A stretch of 64,000 nucleotides of DNA from Desulfobaccales bacterium (GTDB lineage Bacteria > Desulfobacterota > Desulfobaccia > Desulfobaccales > 0-14-0-80-60-11), in contig JBBFLF010000007.1 of NCBI GenBank assembly GCA_037481655.1, forward strand, positions 62,001-126,000, in the 5' to 3' direction. The number at the start of each line of letters is the position of its first letter. The first letter of the stretch is position 1. The notes beneath the pieces were generated by a model. That model was not told the DNA's origin. It made no database searches and saw only the letters and a list, made by a program, of their open reading frames with translations. Made by a program: the position numbers and the translations under genes. This document shows, one piece after another, positions 24,966 through 34,439 of the stretch.

Positions 24966-25679
24966 TTAGGACAACAGCCGCACCAGGTTCTTCACATCCG
25001 CGGTGTCCACCGGCACCCCGGGCCCCATGGTGGTGGACAGGTGGATGCTCTTCAGATAGGTGCCCTTGCTGGTGGCGGGCTTGAGGCGGATGAGGGTGTC
25101 CATGAAAGCCGCCAGGTTCTGCAAGAGCTTATCGGGCCCGAAGGAGACCTTGCCCATGGGGGCGTGCACCACCCCGGCCCGGTCCACCCGGAACTCCACC
25201 TTGCCGCCCTTGAGCTCCTTGACGGCCTTGGCCACGTCAAAGGTGACGGTGCCCACCTTGGCGTTGGGCATCAGCCCCCGGGGGCCCAGGATCTTGCCGA
25301 TCTTGCCCACTGCGCCCATAAGGTCGGGGGTGGCCACCGCCTTGTCGAACTCCATCCAGCCGCCCTGGATCTTGGCGATGAGGTCCTCGGCGCCCACGTA
25401 GTCGGCGCCGGCGTCCTTGGCTTCCTGCTCTTTCTCGCCCTTGGCGAAGACCAGGACCCTGACGGTTTTGCCCAGCCCGTGGGGGAGCACCACTGCGCCC
25501 CGCACCATCTGGTCGGCGTGCCGGGGATTGACCCCCAGGACCACCGCGGCCTCCAGGGTTTCGTCGAATTTGGCGCTGGCGGTCTGAAGCGCCAGGTTGA
25601 CAGCCTCCGGGAAGGTGTAGCGCCGGCCGGGTTCAATCTTGGCCGCCACCTCCCGATAGCGTTTGCCATGTTTGGGCAT
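24966..25679 (-). CDS. rplA: 50S ribosomal protein L1 (uL1)
   Basis: uL1 forms the mobile L1 stalk that moves deacylated tRNA out of the E site. The 237-residue product starts [17 protein letters not shown]. It has the signature [23 protein letters not shown] near residue 130 and the [16 protein letters not shown] region. The start at 25679 was chosen over a 19-residue longer frame that overlaps rplK. Confidence 0.97.
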   Translation of the reverse strand: MPKHGKRYREVAAKIEPGRRYTFPEAVNLALQTASAKFDETLEAAVVLGVNPRHADQMVRGAVVLPHGLGKTVRVLVFAKGEKEQEAKDAGADYVGAEDLIAKIQGGWMEFDKAVATPDLMGAVGKIGKILGPRGLMPNAKVGTVTFDVAKAVKELKGGKVEFRVDRAGVVHAPMGKVSFGPDKLLQNLAAFMDTLIRLKPATSKGTYLKSIHLSTTMGPGVPVDTADVKNLVRLLS

Positions 25680-25689
25680 GATGCGCTCC

Positions 25690-26118
25690 TCACCCTTCCA
25701 CGATGTCGATGCCCATGCTCCGGGCGGTGCCCGCAATGGTGCGCATGGCCATGTCCAGGTCCGTGGTGTTCAGATCCGGCAGCTTCTGCTTGGCGATCTC
25801 CTGAAGCTGCGTGCGGGTGATGCTCCCCACCTTGGCCCGGTTGGGCTCCTTGGAGCCCGAGGCCACCTGGGCCGCCTGCTTCAGGAGCACGCTGGCCGGG
25901 GGTGTCTTGGTGACAAAGGTGAAGGAGCGGTCGCTGTACACCGTGATGAGCACCGGGATGATGGTGCCTTCCTGTCCGGCGGTGCGGGCGTTGTAGCTCT
26001 TGACGAACTCCATGATGTTGACCCCGTGCTGGCCCAGGGCCGGGCCCACGGGGGGCGACGGGCTGGCCTGGCCCGCCGGGAGCTGCAATTTGATCTGCGC
26101 CACCACTTTTTTGGCCAT
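25690..26118 (-). CDS. rplK: 50S ribosomal protein L11 (uL11)
   Basis: uL11 binds the GTPase-associated region of 23S rRNA and is needed for RelA activation in stringent response. The 142-residue product starts [19 protein letters not shown] and contains [19 protein letters not shown] and the C-terminal [12 protein letters not shown]. It is followed by rplA (10 bases) but separated from nusG by an AT-rich insert with a small gene. Confidence 0.97.
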   Translation of the reverse strand: MAKKVVAQIKLQLPAGQASPSPPVGPALGQHGVNIMEFVKSYNARTAGQEGTIIPVLITVYSDRSFTFVTKTPPASVLLKQAAQVASGSKEPNRAKVGSITRTQLQEIAKQKLPDLNTTDLDMAMRTIAGTARSMGIDIVEG

Positions 26119-26173
26119 TTATGGGCTCCTTGATTTAAGCTTACAAATTTTGATTCTCTAATTCTAAAAATCT

Positions 26174-26458
26174 TTAAGGCCTAGGAAGTTTATAACGGAT
26201 GACCAAATTCATTCTTAAACCACTGTCACCCTCTGGCAGTTGCAATATTTCATCGCCATGGCGACAATTCAAATTGCTATACATTACCCCACAACACACA
26301 ACGATTCTGCTATCTTTTCCCATCACTCCGCCTGAATCTTTGTGCAAATCTCCCGATCTAACGTCTAAGAAAGGCTCGTTCAGGGATATGGCTTCTTTAA
26401 ACTGCCTAAGTAATTCTTTCTTAAAATCAGAGGCATTGGGAGGCATAAAACCCCACAA
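26174..26458 (-). CDS. Small uncharacterised protein inserted between nusG and rplK
   Basis: A 94-residue frame of unknown function. It starts at a TTG with an AGAGGG Shine-Dalgarno sequence; an ATG four codons later at 26446 is an alternative. No membrane segment is seen. Notable short motifs are SGDLHK (about residue 35), RIVVCCGVMY (53-62), GDEIL and the C-terminal IRYKLPRP. I have a vague recollection that a small protein type with an SGDLHR...PVCC..M...IRY.LPR pattern is widespread in bacteria, but I cannot name a family. The gene and its flanks (26120-26490) are clearly AT-rich and use AGA, ATA and TTA codons, unlike all neighbours, which suggests horizontal acquisition. It is co-directional with nusG and rplK and about 30 bases after nusG. 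Confidence 0.7.
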   Translation of the reverse strand: MWGFMPPNASDFKKELLRQFKEAISLNEPFLDVRSGDLHKDSGGVMGKDSRIVVCCGVMYSNLNCRHGDEILQLPEGDSGLRMNLVIRYKLPRP

Positions 26459-26488
26459 TGAGTCCCTCTTTCCAGAGTGAGTTCTTCT

Positions 26489-27019
26489 TTATATCTTCTC
26501 CAGCTGGGTGAACTCCAGCTCCACGGGGGTGGGGCGCCCGAAGACGCTGATCATCACCTTCACCCGGCCCCGGTCCGCCTTGACCTCGTCCACCACCCCG
26601 GTGAAATTGGTGAAGGGTCCTTCGGTGACCTGCACCTTGTCCCCGGGCTCAAACTGGATCTTGGGCTTGGGCTTGGCGATGCCCTCCTGGATCTGGGCCA
26701 GGATCTTTTCCGCCTCCTCCTCGGGGATGGCCACCGGCTCGGTCTTGGAGCCCACAAAGCCCGTCACTTTGGGGGTGTCCTTCACCAGGTGCCAGGTGTC
26801 GTCGGTGAGCTCCATGCGCACCAGGACGTAGCCGGGATAGAACTTGCGGGAGGTCACCCGGCGCTGGCCCTTCACCATCTCCTCCACCATCTCGGTGGGC
26901 ACCACCACCTCGGTAATGAGGTGGCTCAGGCCATGGGCTTTGGCCCGCTCCAGGATGGCGGTCTTCACCTTCTGCTCAAAGCCCGAATAGGTGTGGATGA
27001 TGTACCACTTCTGGCTCAC
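26489..27019 (-). CDS. nusG: Transcription termination/antitermination protein NusG
   Basis: NusG binds RNA polymerase and couples it to Rho or to the ribosome (S10). The 176-residue product has the NGN domain (KWYIIHTYSGFEQKVK at the start, PGYVLVRMELTDDTWH near 75) and the C-terminal KOW motif (PGDKVQVTEGPFTNFTGVVDEV). It follows secE closely, as in most bacteria, but its normal neighbour rplK is displaced by the AT-rich insert. Confidence 0.97.
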   Translation of the reverse strand: MSQKWYIIHTYSGFEQKVKTAILERAKAHGLSHLITEVVVPTEMVEEMVKGQRRVTSRKFYPGYVLVRMELTDDTWHLVKDTPKVTGFVGSKTEPVAIPEEEAEKILAQIQEGIAKPKPKIQFEPGDKVQVTEGPFTNFTGVVDEVKADRGRVKVMISVFGRPTPVELEFTQLEKI

Positions 27020-27045
27020 GTGCCGATAACCTCACATCCCCGGCG

Positions 27046-27339
27046 TCAGCGGATAAAAGTCCTGACCAGGCGGGCCAGCCCGAAGTCCACCAGCCCCAGG
27101 AAGGTGGAGATGACCACCACCAGAAAGAGCACGATGGCGGTGGTGCCCAGGGTCTCCCGGCGCTCCGGCCAGGTCACTTTCCTGAGCTCCTGCAGGGCCT
27201 CCCGCAAAAACTGGCGGGCGTTCTGGTACCACTCCCCCACCGCCGGCAGCTTGGCCCGCCAGGAGACCCGGGGCTTGGCCGGGCGGATCTTCACCACCTG
27301 GGCCCCGCCCTCTTTGCCTTTCACCTTGTTTTTCTTCAT
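27046..27339 (-). CDS. secE: Preprotein translocase subunit SecE
   Basis: SecE clamps the SecY channel in the inner membrane. The 97-residue product has a basic cytoplasmic head, the amphipathic helix with LRKVTWPERRET (about residues 52-63) and a single C-terminal membrane span (TAIVLFLVVVISTFLGLVDF). This is the one-span form seen in most bacteria. It lies between tRNA-Trp and nusG. Confidence 0.95.
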   Translation of the reverse strand: MKKNKVKGKEGGAQVVKIRPAKPRVSWRAKLPAVGEWYQNARQFLREALQELRKVTWPERRETLGTTAIVLFLVVVISTFLGLVDFGLARLVRTFIR

Positions 27340-27538
27340 AAAATGCCTGCCTCAGCGGCTCACCGGGTCCACGACACGGCGGGGCCGCCTCTTCGGCCCG
27401 CCGAAAAGGGGTCGCGCCGCCCACCCCGTGCCCCGGCACGAGGCGTCGCCCTCGGTTGCGGTTCTCCTGGGAAAGCTTCCCGGCAAGCGGTCCTGTCCCG
27501 GTGGGTATCCCGTGTGGTTGGGCCCGATACCAGAGGTG

Positions 27539-27615
27539 TGGCAGGCCAGGAGGGATTCGAACCCCCATCCCCCGGTTTTGGAGACCGGTGCTCTAGCCGT
27601 TCGAGCTACTGGCCT
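27539..27615 (-). tRNA. trnW: tRNA-Trp (CCA)
   Basis: A cloverleaf can be folded: acceptor stem AGGCCAG/CTGGCCT, anticodon loop CTCCAAA giving anticodon CCA, T-arm with GGTTCGAATCC and encoded 3' CCA. It sits between rpmG and secE, the same place as in many bacterial tuf-secE-nusG clusters. Confidence 0.95.
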
Positions 27616-27626
27616 GTATGCCGCTG

Positions 27627-27776
27627 CTATTTGGTCTCCCGGTGCTCGGTATGGGTCCGACAGAACGGGCAATATTTTCTGAAGGACAAGCGGTCCGGCG
27701 TGCGCCGTTTGTTCTTGGTGGTCGTGTAATTCCGGCGTTTGCAGGTCCCGCAGGCCAAGGTCACAATCTCCCTCAT
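27627..27776 (-). CDS. rpmG: 50S ribosomal protein L33 (bL33), zinc form
   Basis: bL33 is a small protein near the ribosomal E site. The 49-residue product ([17 protein letters not shown]...) has two CxxC pairs, C9/C12 and C36/C39, the zinc-binding form. It contains the typical [22 protein letters not shown] stretch split across family positions. It lies between tuf copy 2 and tRNA-Trp, its standard place. Confidence 0.93.
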   Translation of the reverse strand: MREIVTLACGTCKRRNYTTTKNKRRTPDRLSFRKYCPFCRTHTEHRETK

Positions 27777-27794
27777 GGCGGTTCTAACCCTGCC

Positions 27795-28996
<1,202 letters not shown>

Positions 28997-29080
28997 TCCG
29001 AAAACGTAGTCCCCTGCACGCGCCGGACGCCCCGGCTTAAACTCCCCGGCGCCTTGCCGGGCCGGGGGGAATTTCAAAGC

Positions 29081-29157
29081 TGGAGCCCACGACCGGGATC
29101 GAACCGGTGAACCTCTTCCTTACCAAGGAAGTGCTCTACCTACTGAGCTACGTGGGC
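29081..29157 (-). tRNA. trnT: tRNA-Thr (GGT)
   Basis: Acceptor stem GCCCACG/CGTGGGC, anticodon stem CTTCC/GGAAG with loop TTGGTAA (anticodon GGT), T-arm ACCGG-TTCGATC-CCGGT and encoded CCA. It is the last tRNA before tuf copy 2. Confidence 0.95.
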
Positions 29158-29159
29158 CC

Positions 29160-29236
29160 TGGAGCGGGAAACGGGACTCGAACCCGCAACCCTCAGCTTG
29201 GAAGGCTGATGCTCTGGCCAATTGAGCTATTCCCGC
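29160..29236 (-). tRNA. trnG: tRNA-Gly (TCC)
   Basis: Acceptor stem GCGGGAA/TTCCCGC, anticodon stem TCAGC/GCTGA with loop CTTCCAA (anticodon TCC), encoded CCA. It is only two bases from the next tRNA-Thr, so both come from one precursor. Confidence 0.95.
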
Positions 29237-29248
29237 GGCACAGACAGG

Positions 29249-29333
29249 TGGTGGAGAGGGGAGGATTCGAACCTCCGAAGGCTGAGCCAACGGGTTTACA
29301 GCCCGTCCCCTTTGGCCACTCGGGAACCTCTCC
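29249..29333 (-). tRNA. trnY: tRNA-Tyr (GTA)
   Basis: An 85-base tRNA with the long variable arm of tyrosine tRNAs. Acceptor stem GGAGAGG/CCTCTCC, anticodon loop CTGTAAA (anticodon GTA), T-arm with GGTTCGAATCC, encoded CCA. Confidence 0.95.
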
Positions 29334-29369
29334 GCAAAAACACGCTGACGATGCCCGTTGTGCCTCAAT

Positions 29370-29444
29370 TGGAGCTGGCGATGGGAGTCGAACCCGCAAC
29401 CTGCTGATTACAAATCAGCTGCTCTACCGTTGAGCTACGCCAGC
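29370..29444 (-). tRNA. trnT: tRNA-Thr (TGT)
   Basis: Acceptor stem GCTGGCG/CGCCAGC, anticodon stem GCTGA/TCAGC with loop TTTGTAA (anticodon TGT), encoded CCA. It is the first gene of the tRNA-tuf-rpl-rpo cluster. The order Thr-Tyr-Gly-Thr-tuf is the same as thrU-tyrU-glyT-thrT-tufB of E. coli. Confidence 0.95.
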
Positions 29445-29492
29445 AGCTGCCTCTCCGGACCATGGCCGGAAAGGTCCAATTTTAACTTTTTA

Positions 29493-29521
29493 AAAATATG
29501 TCAGCTCTTGTTGTTTGTCAA
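29493..29521 (-). promoter_or_regulatory. Sigma70-type promoter for the tRNA-tuf cluster
   Basis: TTGACA at 29516-29521 and TATTTT at 29493-29498 with a 17-base spacer in an AT-rich stretch. The predicted transcription start is about 40 bases upstream of the first tRNA. The -35 is perfect and the -10 matches four of six. Confidence 0.75.
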
Positions 29522-29764
29522 CGGTTTTTTTTCGGGGTCACCTGCCCTGGGGGGGGTCAGCCGCGCCTATACGGCAGTGACTTGCGGAGTCCCTCCCCTC
29601 TGGGGCTTCCAGGCGGGCAAAAAGAGGGGCCCGGAACCCTCTCCCGTGCCCCATATAATTTACCAAAAATTCAGGTTCCCACAACCCCATCCGGAAAATT
29701 CCGCCCCTGTCTCATGAGGCCCCGCCCCACCTTTCCCCGGAGAACTGCCGCCCCCGCCCCAATG

Positions 29765-29773
29765 TGATAGAAT
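29765..29773 (+). promoter_or_regulatory. Possible extended -10 promoter for selA
   Basis: TG-A-TAGAAT (extended -10 form, five of six in the hexamer) lies about 77 bases before the selA start. No good -35 is visible, as is usual for extended -10 promoters. Confidence 0.35.
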
Positions 29774-29849
29774 GGCGGAGGGCTTCCGGTTCCCGGAGCC
29801 CCCGGCAAAAACCGGCCCGCACCAGTCACCCTTACTTCAGGAGCTCAGG

Positions 29850-31307
29850 ATGGACCCGCGCCAGGCCCGGCTGCTTAGACAGCTTCCCCAAGTGGATGAA
29901 TTCCTTCGACTTCCGGCCCTGAAGGAGGCGGTGGCGGCCCTGCCCCGACCCCGGGCCGTGGAGGTGGTGCGCCGGGTGCTGGCGGCCCGCCGCCAGGAGA
30001 TTCTCTCTCGGCCCCCGGAAACGCTGCCGCCCGAGCTGGATCAGGCCGCCCTGCACCAGGAGGTGGCCCAGGCCCTCTTGGCCGCCGCCCGGCCTGCCCT
30101 CAGGCGGGTGATCAACGCCACCGGGGTCATCATCCACACCAACCTGGGGCGTTCCTGTCTGGCGGAAGCAGCCCTGGAGCAGATCCTGCTCGTGGGCCGT
30201 CATTACTCCACCCTGGAATACGACCTCGCCGCCGGCCGCCGGGGCTCCCGCCAGGCGCACCTGGAGGGCCTCCTGTGTGAACTCACCCGGGCCGAGGCCT
30301 CCCTGGTGGTGAACAACAACGCCGCCGCGGTCTTTCTGTGCTTAAGCGCCTTGGCCAAGGACCGGGAGGTCATCATCTCCCGGGGACAGCTGGTGGAAAT
30401 CGGCGGCTCCTTCCGCATGCCCGACGTCATGGCCATGAGCGGCGCCCGGCTGGTGGAGGTGGGCACCACCAACAAGACCTATCTCACCGACTACGAGCGA
30501 GCCATCACCTCCCAGACGGCCATGCTCCTCAAGGTCCATCCCAGCAATTTCCGCATCCGGGGCTTCACCCGGGAGGTGCCCTTATCGGAGCTCACCACCC
30601 TGGGGCGCCGCTACGGCCTGTGGGTCATGAAAGATCTGGGGAGCGGCTGCCTGGTGAATCTGGCCCGTTTCGGCCTGGAGCCGGAGCCCACGGTGCAGGA
30701 GGCGGTGGCCGCGGGGGCTGATCTGGTGACCATCAGCGGCGACAAGCTCCTGGGCGGCCCCCAGGCCGGCATTATCCTGGGCCGCCGGGAGGCGGTGCAG
30801 CAGCTCCGCAGCCACCCCTTGCTCCGGGCCCTGCGGCCCGACAAACTCACCCTGGCGGGGCTGGAAGCCACCCTGCGCCTCTACTTTGACGAGGCCAGGG
30901 CCTTCCGGGAGATTCCCACCCTGGCCCTGATCGCCCGGCCGCTTGCGGAGCTGATGGCCCAGGCCCGGCGGCTCAGGCGGGCGCTGCAACGCCGCCTGGG
31001 GGAGCGGCTTAAGGTGCAGTTGGTGCAGACCAGCGCCCGGGTGGGCGGCGGCTCCTTGCCGGAGGAGGCCCTGCCCAGCGTGGCCCTGGCCCTCACTTCC
31101 CCGCACCTACCTCCGCAGGAGCTGGAGGCCCGCCTGCGCCTGACCGACCCCCCCGTGGTGGCCCGCCTGGAGCGGGACCGGCTCCTCTTGGACATGCGCA
31201 CCGTGCGGCCCGCGGACCTGCCCCTTATGCTCCACGCCCTGGAGCAGGCGGTGGCCGCCCCGGAATCCCCGGGACCGGCTGCGGGAAAGGCCGAGGAGTC
31301 ACGGTAG
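29850..31307 (+). CDS. selA: L-seryl-tRNA(Sec) selenium transferase
   Basis: SelA is a PLP enzyme that converts Ser-tRNA(Sec) into Sec-tRNA(Sec) using selenophosphate, in the cytoplasm. The 485-residue product contains the SelA signature INATGVIIHTNLGRS near residue 90 and the PLP lysine at about residue 299 in SGDKLLGGPQAG. The start at 29850 is preferred because AGGAGCTCAGG lies just before it and the family begins with a short N-terminal domain like this. The frame is open 26 residues further upstream. The gene makes sense with the UGA-containing fdhA in this window. selB does not follow here. Confidence 0.95.
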   Translation: MDPRQARLLRQLPQVDEFLRLPALKEAVAALPRPRAVEVVRRVLAARRQEILSRPPETLPPELDQAALHQEVAQALLAAARPALRRVINATGVIIHTNLGRSCLAEAALEQILLVGRHYSTLEYDLAAGRRGSRQAHLEGLLCELTRAEASLVVNNNAAAVFLCLSALAKDREVIISRGQLVEIGGSFRMPDVMAMSGARLVEVGTTNKTYLTDYERAITSQTAMLLKVHPSNFRIRGFTREVPLSELTTLGRRYGLWVMKDLGSGCLVNLARFGLEPEPTVQEAVAAGADLVTISGDKLLGGPQAGIILGRREAVQQLRSHPLLRALRPDKLTLAGLEATLRLYFDEARAFREIPTLALIARPLAELMAQARRLRRALQRRLGERLKVQLVQTSARVGGGSLPEEALPSVALALTSPHLPPQELEARLRLTDPPVVARLERDRLLLDMRTVRPADLPLMLHALEQAVAAPESPGPAAGKAEESR

Positions 31308-31641
31308 CTCTGCCGCCCACCGGCGCTGGACTGCCTCTCTGTCCCACCCTTGGCCACCCCCCTCAAAGGACGCGGGCGCTCCCCCCACCTCTTTGGGGAT
31401 GCAGCCCGCTTGCGCATGAAAATGAAAAAGGGCTTCTGGGGCGGTCTTACAGGAGACCGTCGGACGGCTCCACCTTCCCACCAGATGCATGGAGAGGCGG
31501 ACGAAAGGCCGCCTGGGGCGGCATCGTGCCGGATGCCCCCGCCGCCTCCCTGCGGCATGCGGATCCTGGACGGTCAACCGGGCCCGAGGGAAAATATGGA
31601 CTGGGTGCTGCCGCCCGCCGGTTGACGTGTGGCTGATGGGT
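31308..31641. other. Intergenic region between selA and HU gene
   Basis: About 330 bases between convergent genes. An imperfect hairpin can form from GTCAACCG near 31573 and CGGTTGAC ending near 31628, about 15 bases beyond the HU stop, which could serve as a terminator for either gene although it lacks a T-tract. No tRNA (in particular no selC) or gene was recognised. Confidence 0.45.
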
Positions 31642-31914
31642 TTATTTCACCAAATCTTTCAGCTGCTTGCCGGGCTTGAATTTCACTACCTTGCTGGCCG
31701 GAATCTTCAAAGGCTCGCCGGTCTGGGGATTGCGTCCCTCCCGGGCCTTGCGTTCCGCCACCACAAAGGTGCCGAACCCGGCCAACGCCAGGCGCCCTTG
31801 GGTCTTCAAGGTCTCGGACATGACTTTGAGGAGGGCGTTGACCGCTTTTTCCGCATCCACCTTCTTAACCTGGGCTTCCCCCGCCACCTGCGCAATCAAC
31901 TCTGATTTCGTCAT
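31642..31914 (-). CDS. HU-family DNA-binding protein
   Basis: HU proteins are small dimeric, nonspecific DNA-binding proteins that bend DNA and compact the nucleoid. The 90-residue product starts MTKSELIAQVAGEAQVKK. It contains the core GFGTFVVAERKAREGRNPQTGEP, with the proline arm tip NPQTG, and ends FKPGKQLKDLVK. The ATG at 31914 has AAGGGGG upstream; a longer in-frame reading is unrelated. A second, diverged family member lies at 62661-62939. Confidence 0.95.
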   Translation of the reverse strand: MTKSELIAQVAGEAQVKKVDAEKAVNALLKVMSETLKTQGRLALAGFGTFVVAERKAREGRNPQTGEPLKIPASKVVKFKPGKQLKDLVK

Positions 31915-32051
31915 ATATTCCCCCTTTTCGTCTCTGAGCTCCTCCCGGAAGTGGAAGGCCGTCACCGGTTGAACCTGTTCCCCGAATGGAATCCCGTGAA
32001 GACCGTGTGTGAGCCAGTCTGGTGAGGGCATCACCTCCCTTTCCCATTGAT

Positions 32052-32077
32052 CCGGAGGCCGGCAGCAGTGCCTCCGG
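32052..32077 (-). promoter_or_regulatory. Hairpin in HU mRNA leader
   Basis: A perfect 8-base-pair stem (CCGGAGGC/GCCTCCGG) with a 10-base loop lies about 140 bases before the HU start codon and downstream of its predicted promoter. No T-run follows it, so its role (mRNA stability or regulation) is open. Confidence 0.4.
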
Positions 32078-32100
32078 AGCGTCCGGCGGATGATTGTCCC

Positions 32101-32130
32101 TTGATAGCATAATTTTCCGAGGGGTGACAA
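32101..32130 (-). promoter_or_regulatory. Probable promoter of the HU gene
   Basis: TTGTCA (32125-32130), an 18-base spacer ending in TGC, then TATCAA (32101-32106): a -35 with five of six matches and an extended -10. The predicted leader is about 180 bases. Confidence 0.5.
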
Positions 32131-32250
32131 TAAAAAAGTTCGGGTTTTTCAGGCAGAATGCGGATTTCTGCCCCCAAGCCTCGGCCTCTCCGGGAAATAT
32201 GTGATTTTGTGCCGGAAGATTCTGCACCTTGGCCCTTAAACCAAGGGAGT

Positions 32251-33351
32251 TTAGCGCTTGGCTCCCTTGAGAAAGACTCCTGCCAGGAGCGCAAAGGCCA
32301 GGTGCGGCAGCCAGGTGGCAAAAAGCGGCGGCAGGCGCCCGGCCTGGGCCAGGGAGGTCCCCAGACCGGCCGCCAGCCAATAGAGGAACATCAGGCTCAG
32401 CCCCAGGGCGATCAGTACGGGAAGGTACCAGGACTCGTAACGCAACGCCAAGCCCAGCCCCAGGAGGGCCAGAATCAGGGGCGCCAGCCCCAGGGAGAGG
32501 CGGCTGTGGAACTCCGCCCGATACGGAGTGGAACGGTAGCCGTCCCGCTCCAGCCGGGCGATATACCGGGAGAGCTCGCTCTGGTCCATCTCCCCCACCT
32601 TTTTCTCCAGGGCGCCGAAATCCTCCGGTTTTTCGGTGAGCTTGAAAGCGCGCAGGGTGAAGGTCTCCATGGTTCCCAGACCGGTCCCCTCGAGTTTCTG
32701 ATCGGTGCCGTCCTGGAATTGCCACGTCCCGTTTTCCCAGACGGCCCGTTTGGCGGTGACCACCCGGGTGAGGCGGAACTGGGGGTCAAAGAAATAAACG
32801 GTCACCCCCTCCAACGTGCGCTCGGCTTTGTGGAAGACGAGGATGTTGTAAATGGCGCCGTCGCCCTTGTACCAGAGACGTTCCAGCCTTAGGAGACTGC
32901 GGGCCGGGTTCTTTTGGACCTGGCCCTCCCAGAATTCATTGAAATGGGTCTGGCTCCAGGGCACCAGGTAAAGGATCAGCGACGTCTGCAGCACCGCCGC
33001 CAGGACCGCCAGCAGCAGCACCGGCCGGGTGAGGGCCAGGATGTCCAGTCCGGCCGTCCGCATGGCCAGGGTTTCCAGGGAGCGGGCCATCAGGCCGAAA
33101 GTGAGCAGGGTGGCCACCAGCACCGCCGGGGACAAGACCTGTTCCAGGGCGAAGGGGAATTTCAACAGCGCATAGAGGCCGAAGTCCCACAGCCCCAGGC
33201 CGGCCCGCACCAGACGGTCGATCTTCTCAAAGAAATCCACCACCAAAAAGACGGAGACAAAGGCGCTCAGGCACAGGGAGAGCACCTTGGCATACTCCCG
33301 GGCCAGGTAGGCCTCCAGCAGGCGGGGCCGACAGGCTGGCAGACGCGGCAT
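32251..33351 (-). CDS. lptG: LPS export permease, LptF/LptG family
   Basis: LptF/LptG are the inner-membrane permeases of the Lpt ABC transporter that extracts lipopolysaccharide and hands it to LptC/LptA. The 366-residue product starts MPRLPACRPRLLEAYLAREYAKVL. It has three N-terminal membrane segments, a periplasmic beta-jellyroll region (about residues 125-260) and three C-terminal segments (ILALLGLGLALRYE... onward). Whether it is LptG or LptF is uncertain, as the partner gene is not adjacent. The Shine-Dalgarno sequence is weak, so the start is moderately sure. It implies an outer membrane with LPS. Confidence 0.85.
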   Translation of the reverse strand: MPRLPACRPRLLEAYLAREYAKVLSLCLSAFVSVFLVVDFFEKIDRLVRAGLGLWDFGLYALLKFPFALEQVLSPAVLVATLLTFGLMARSLETLAMRTAGLDILALTRPVLLLAVLAAVLQTSLILYLVPWSQTHFNEFWEGQVQKNPARSLLRLERLWYKGDGAIYNILVFHKAERTLEGVTVYFFDPQFRLTRVVTAKRAVWENGTWQFQDGTDQKLEGTGLGTMETFTLRAFKLTEKPEDFGALEKKVGEMDQSELSRYIARLERDGYRSTPYRAEFHSRLSLGLAPLILALLGLGLALRYESWYLPVLIALGLSLMFLYWLAAGLGTSLAQAGRLPPLFATWLPHLAFALLAGVFLKGAKR

Positions 33352-33409
33352 GATTCTGGCATATATCAGAAAAACGGGCTGAGGGTAAGTGCATCGGCCC
33401 CCGGAAACC

Positions 33410-34276
33410 ATGCGGGTGGGATTTCACCTCTCCATCGCCGGCTCTTATTGCCGGGCCGTGGCCGAAGCTCAGGCACTGGGCTGTCAGGCCCTGCAGATCT
33501 TCGCCCATAATCCCCGGAGCTGGCGCTGGCGGGACCCCCCACCCGAGGAGGTGGCGGCCTTCCGGCGGGCCCGGCGTCAGGCCGCACTGTGGCCCCTGGT
33601 GGTGCACCTCGCCTATCTCCCCAACCTGGCTGCCCCCGACCCCGGATTGTACGGCCGTTCCCGAGAGCGGCTGATTATGGAGCTTCGCCTGGCCCGGGAG
33701 CTGGAGGCCGACTACCTCGTCTGTCATCCGGGCCATGGCCCGTCTCACCCGGCTACTTTCCGGCGGGTGGCGGACTGTCTGGCCGCGGCGGTGCGGCAGG
33801 TGCCGCCCCCGCCCCTGGTGCTCCTGGAGAATACCGCCGGCCAGGGGCAGGAGATCGGCTCTCGCATTGCCGAGCTGAAGCTCTTGCAGGAGCTAAGCGG
33901 CGTGCCGCTGGGGCTCTGCCTGGACACCGCCCATGCCCTGGGCGCCGGGTATGAGGTGGGGGAGGCTGCCGGGGTGGAGTGCCTCCTGGCCGAGGTGGCC
34001 CAGGGACCGGGGCTGGCCGCCCTCAGGATCGTTCATCTCAATGATTCCAAAGCCCCGGCGGGCTCCCGCCGGGATCGCCATCAGCACCTGGGCCGGGGCT
34101 GCATCGGGTTTGAGGGACTTAGCTATCTGCTGCGGCATCCGGCCCTGGCCGCAGAGGCGGTGATCATGGAGACCCCCCGGCGCCAGCCCGTGGATGAGTG
34201 GCTGAATCTCCTGACCGCCCGGTATCTGGTGCCCCAAACGGCGCTTCTGCCCCCGGCGCCGGAGGCAGGCAGGTAG
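33410..34276 (+). CDS. nfo: Endonuclease IV (AP endonuclease)
   Basis: Endonuclease IV cleaves DNA 5' to abasic sites in base-excision repair and uses three metal ions. The 288-residue product begins MRVGFHLSIAGSY. It shows the metal-ligand motifs in order: VVHLAYLPNLA, a VCHPGHG, LENTAGQG, CLDTAHALGAGY, VHLNDSKAPAGSRRDRHQHLGRG. The family length is about 280. It is divergent from lptG with a 58-base spacer. Confidence 0.95.
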   Translation: MRVGFHLSIAGSYCRAVAEAQALGCQALQIFAHNPRSWRWRDPPPEEVAAFRRARRQAALWPLVVHLAYLPNLAAPDPGLYGRSRERLIMELRLARELEADYLVCHPGHGPSHPATFRRVADCLAAAVRQVPPPPLVLLENTAGQGQEIGSRIAELKLLQELSGVPLGLCLDTAHALGAGYEVGEAAGVECLLAEVAQGPGLAALRIVHLNDSKAPAGSRRDRHQHLGRGCIGFEGLSYLLRHPALAAEAVIMETPRRQPVDEWLNLLTARYLVPQTALLPPAPEAGR

Positions 34277-34439
34277 CAACATCACCAGCGCAGCCCCCTT
34301 TTTATCTCTCCCCTAACGGCGGGAGTCCCCAGCTCCCCTGGCCGAGGTCGGAATCCTAAGGGCGGGAAGAGGCAGGCTGCAAAGTGTGGCGGTCTCTGGA
34401 AAACCTTCACCCATGGCCGCATCGGCTGGCAGAAGCGGG

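Larger units (their letters stand above)
29445..29849. other. Intergenic region between tRNA-Thr and selA
   Basis: About 400 bases between divergent genes. It holds the minus-strand tRNA promoter at its left. On the plus side there is a TATAAT at 29654-29659 without a clear -35, and an extended -10 TGATAGAAT at 29765-29773. No convincing small gene is seen. Confidence 0.6.
31915..32250 (-). other. Leader/intergenic region upstream of HU
   Basis: About 335 bases between lptG and the HU gene. It contains a small hairpin just after lptG (CCTTGG/CCAAGG, 32227-32246), the probable HU promoter (32101-32130) and a stable hairpin in the HU leader (CCGGAGGC/GCCTCCGG, 32052-32077). No gene is seen. 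Confidence 0.55.

Noticed and set aside
31308-31641. A possible selC or other small RNA downstream of selA
   Set aside because: No T-arm, acceptor stem or 3' CCA was found; the only structure is an imperfect hairpin.
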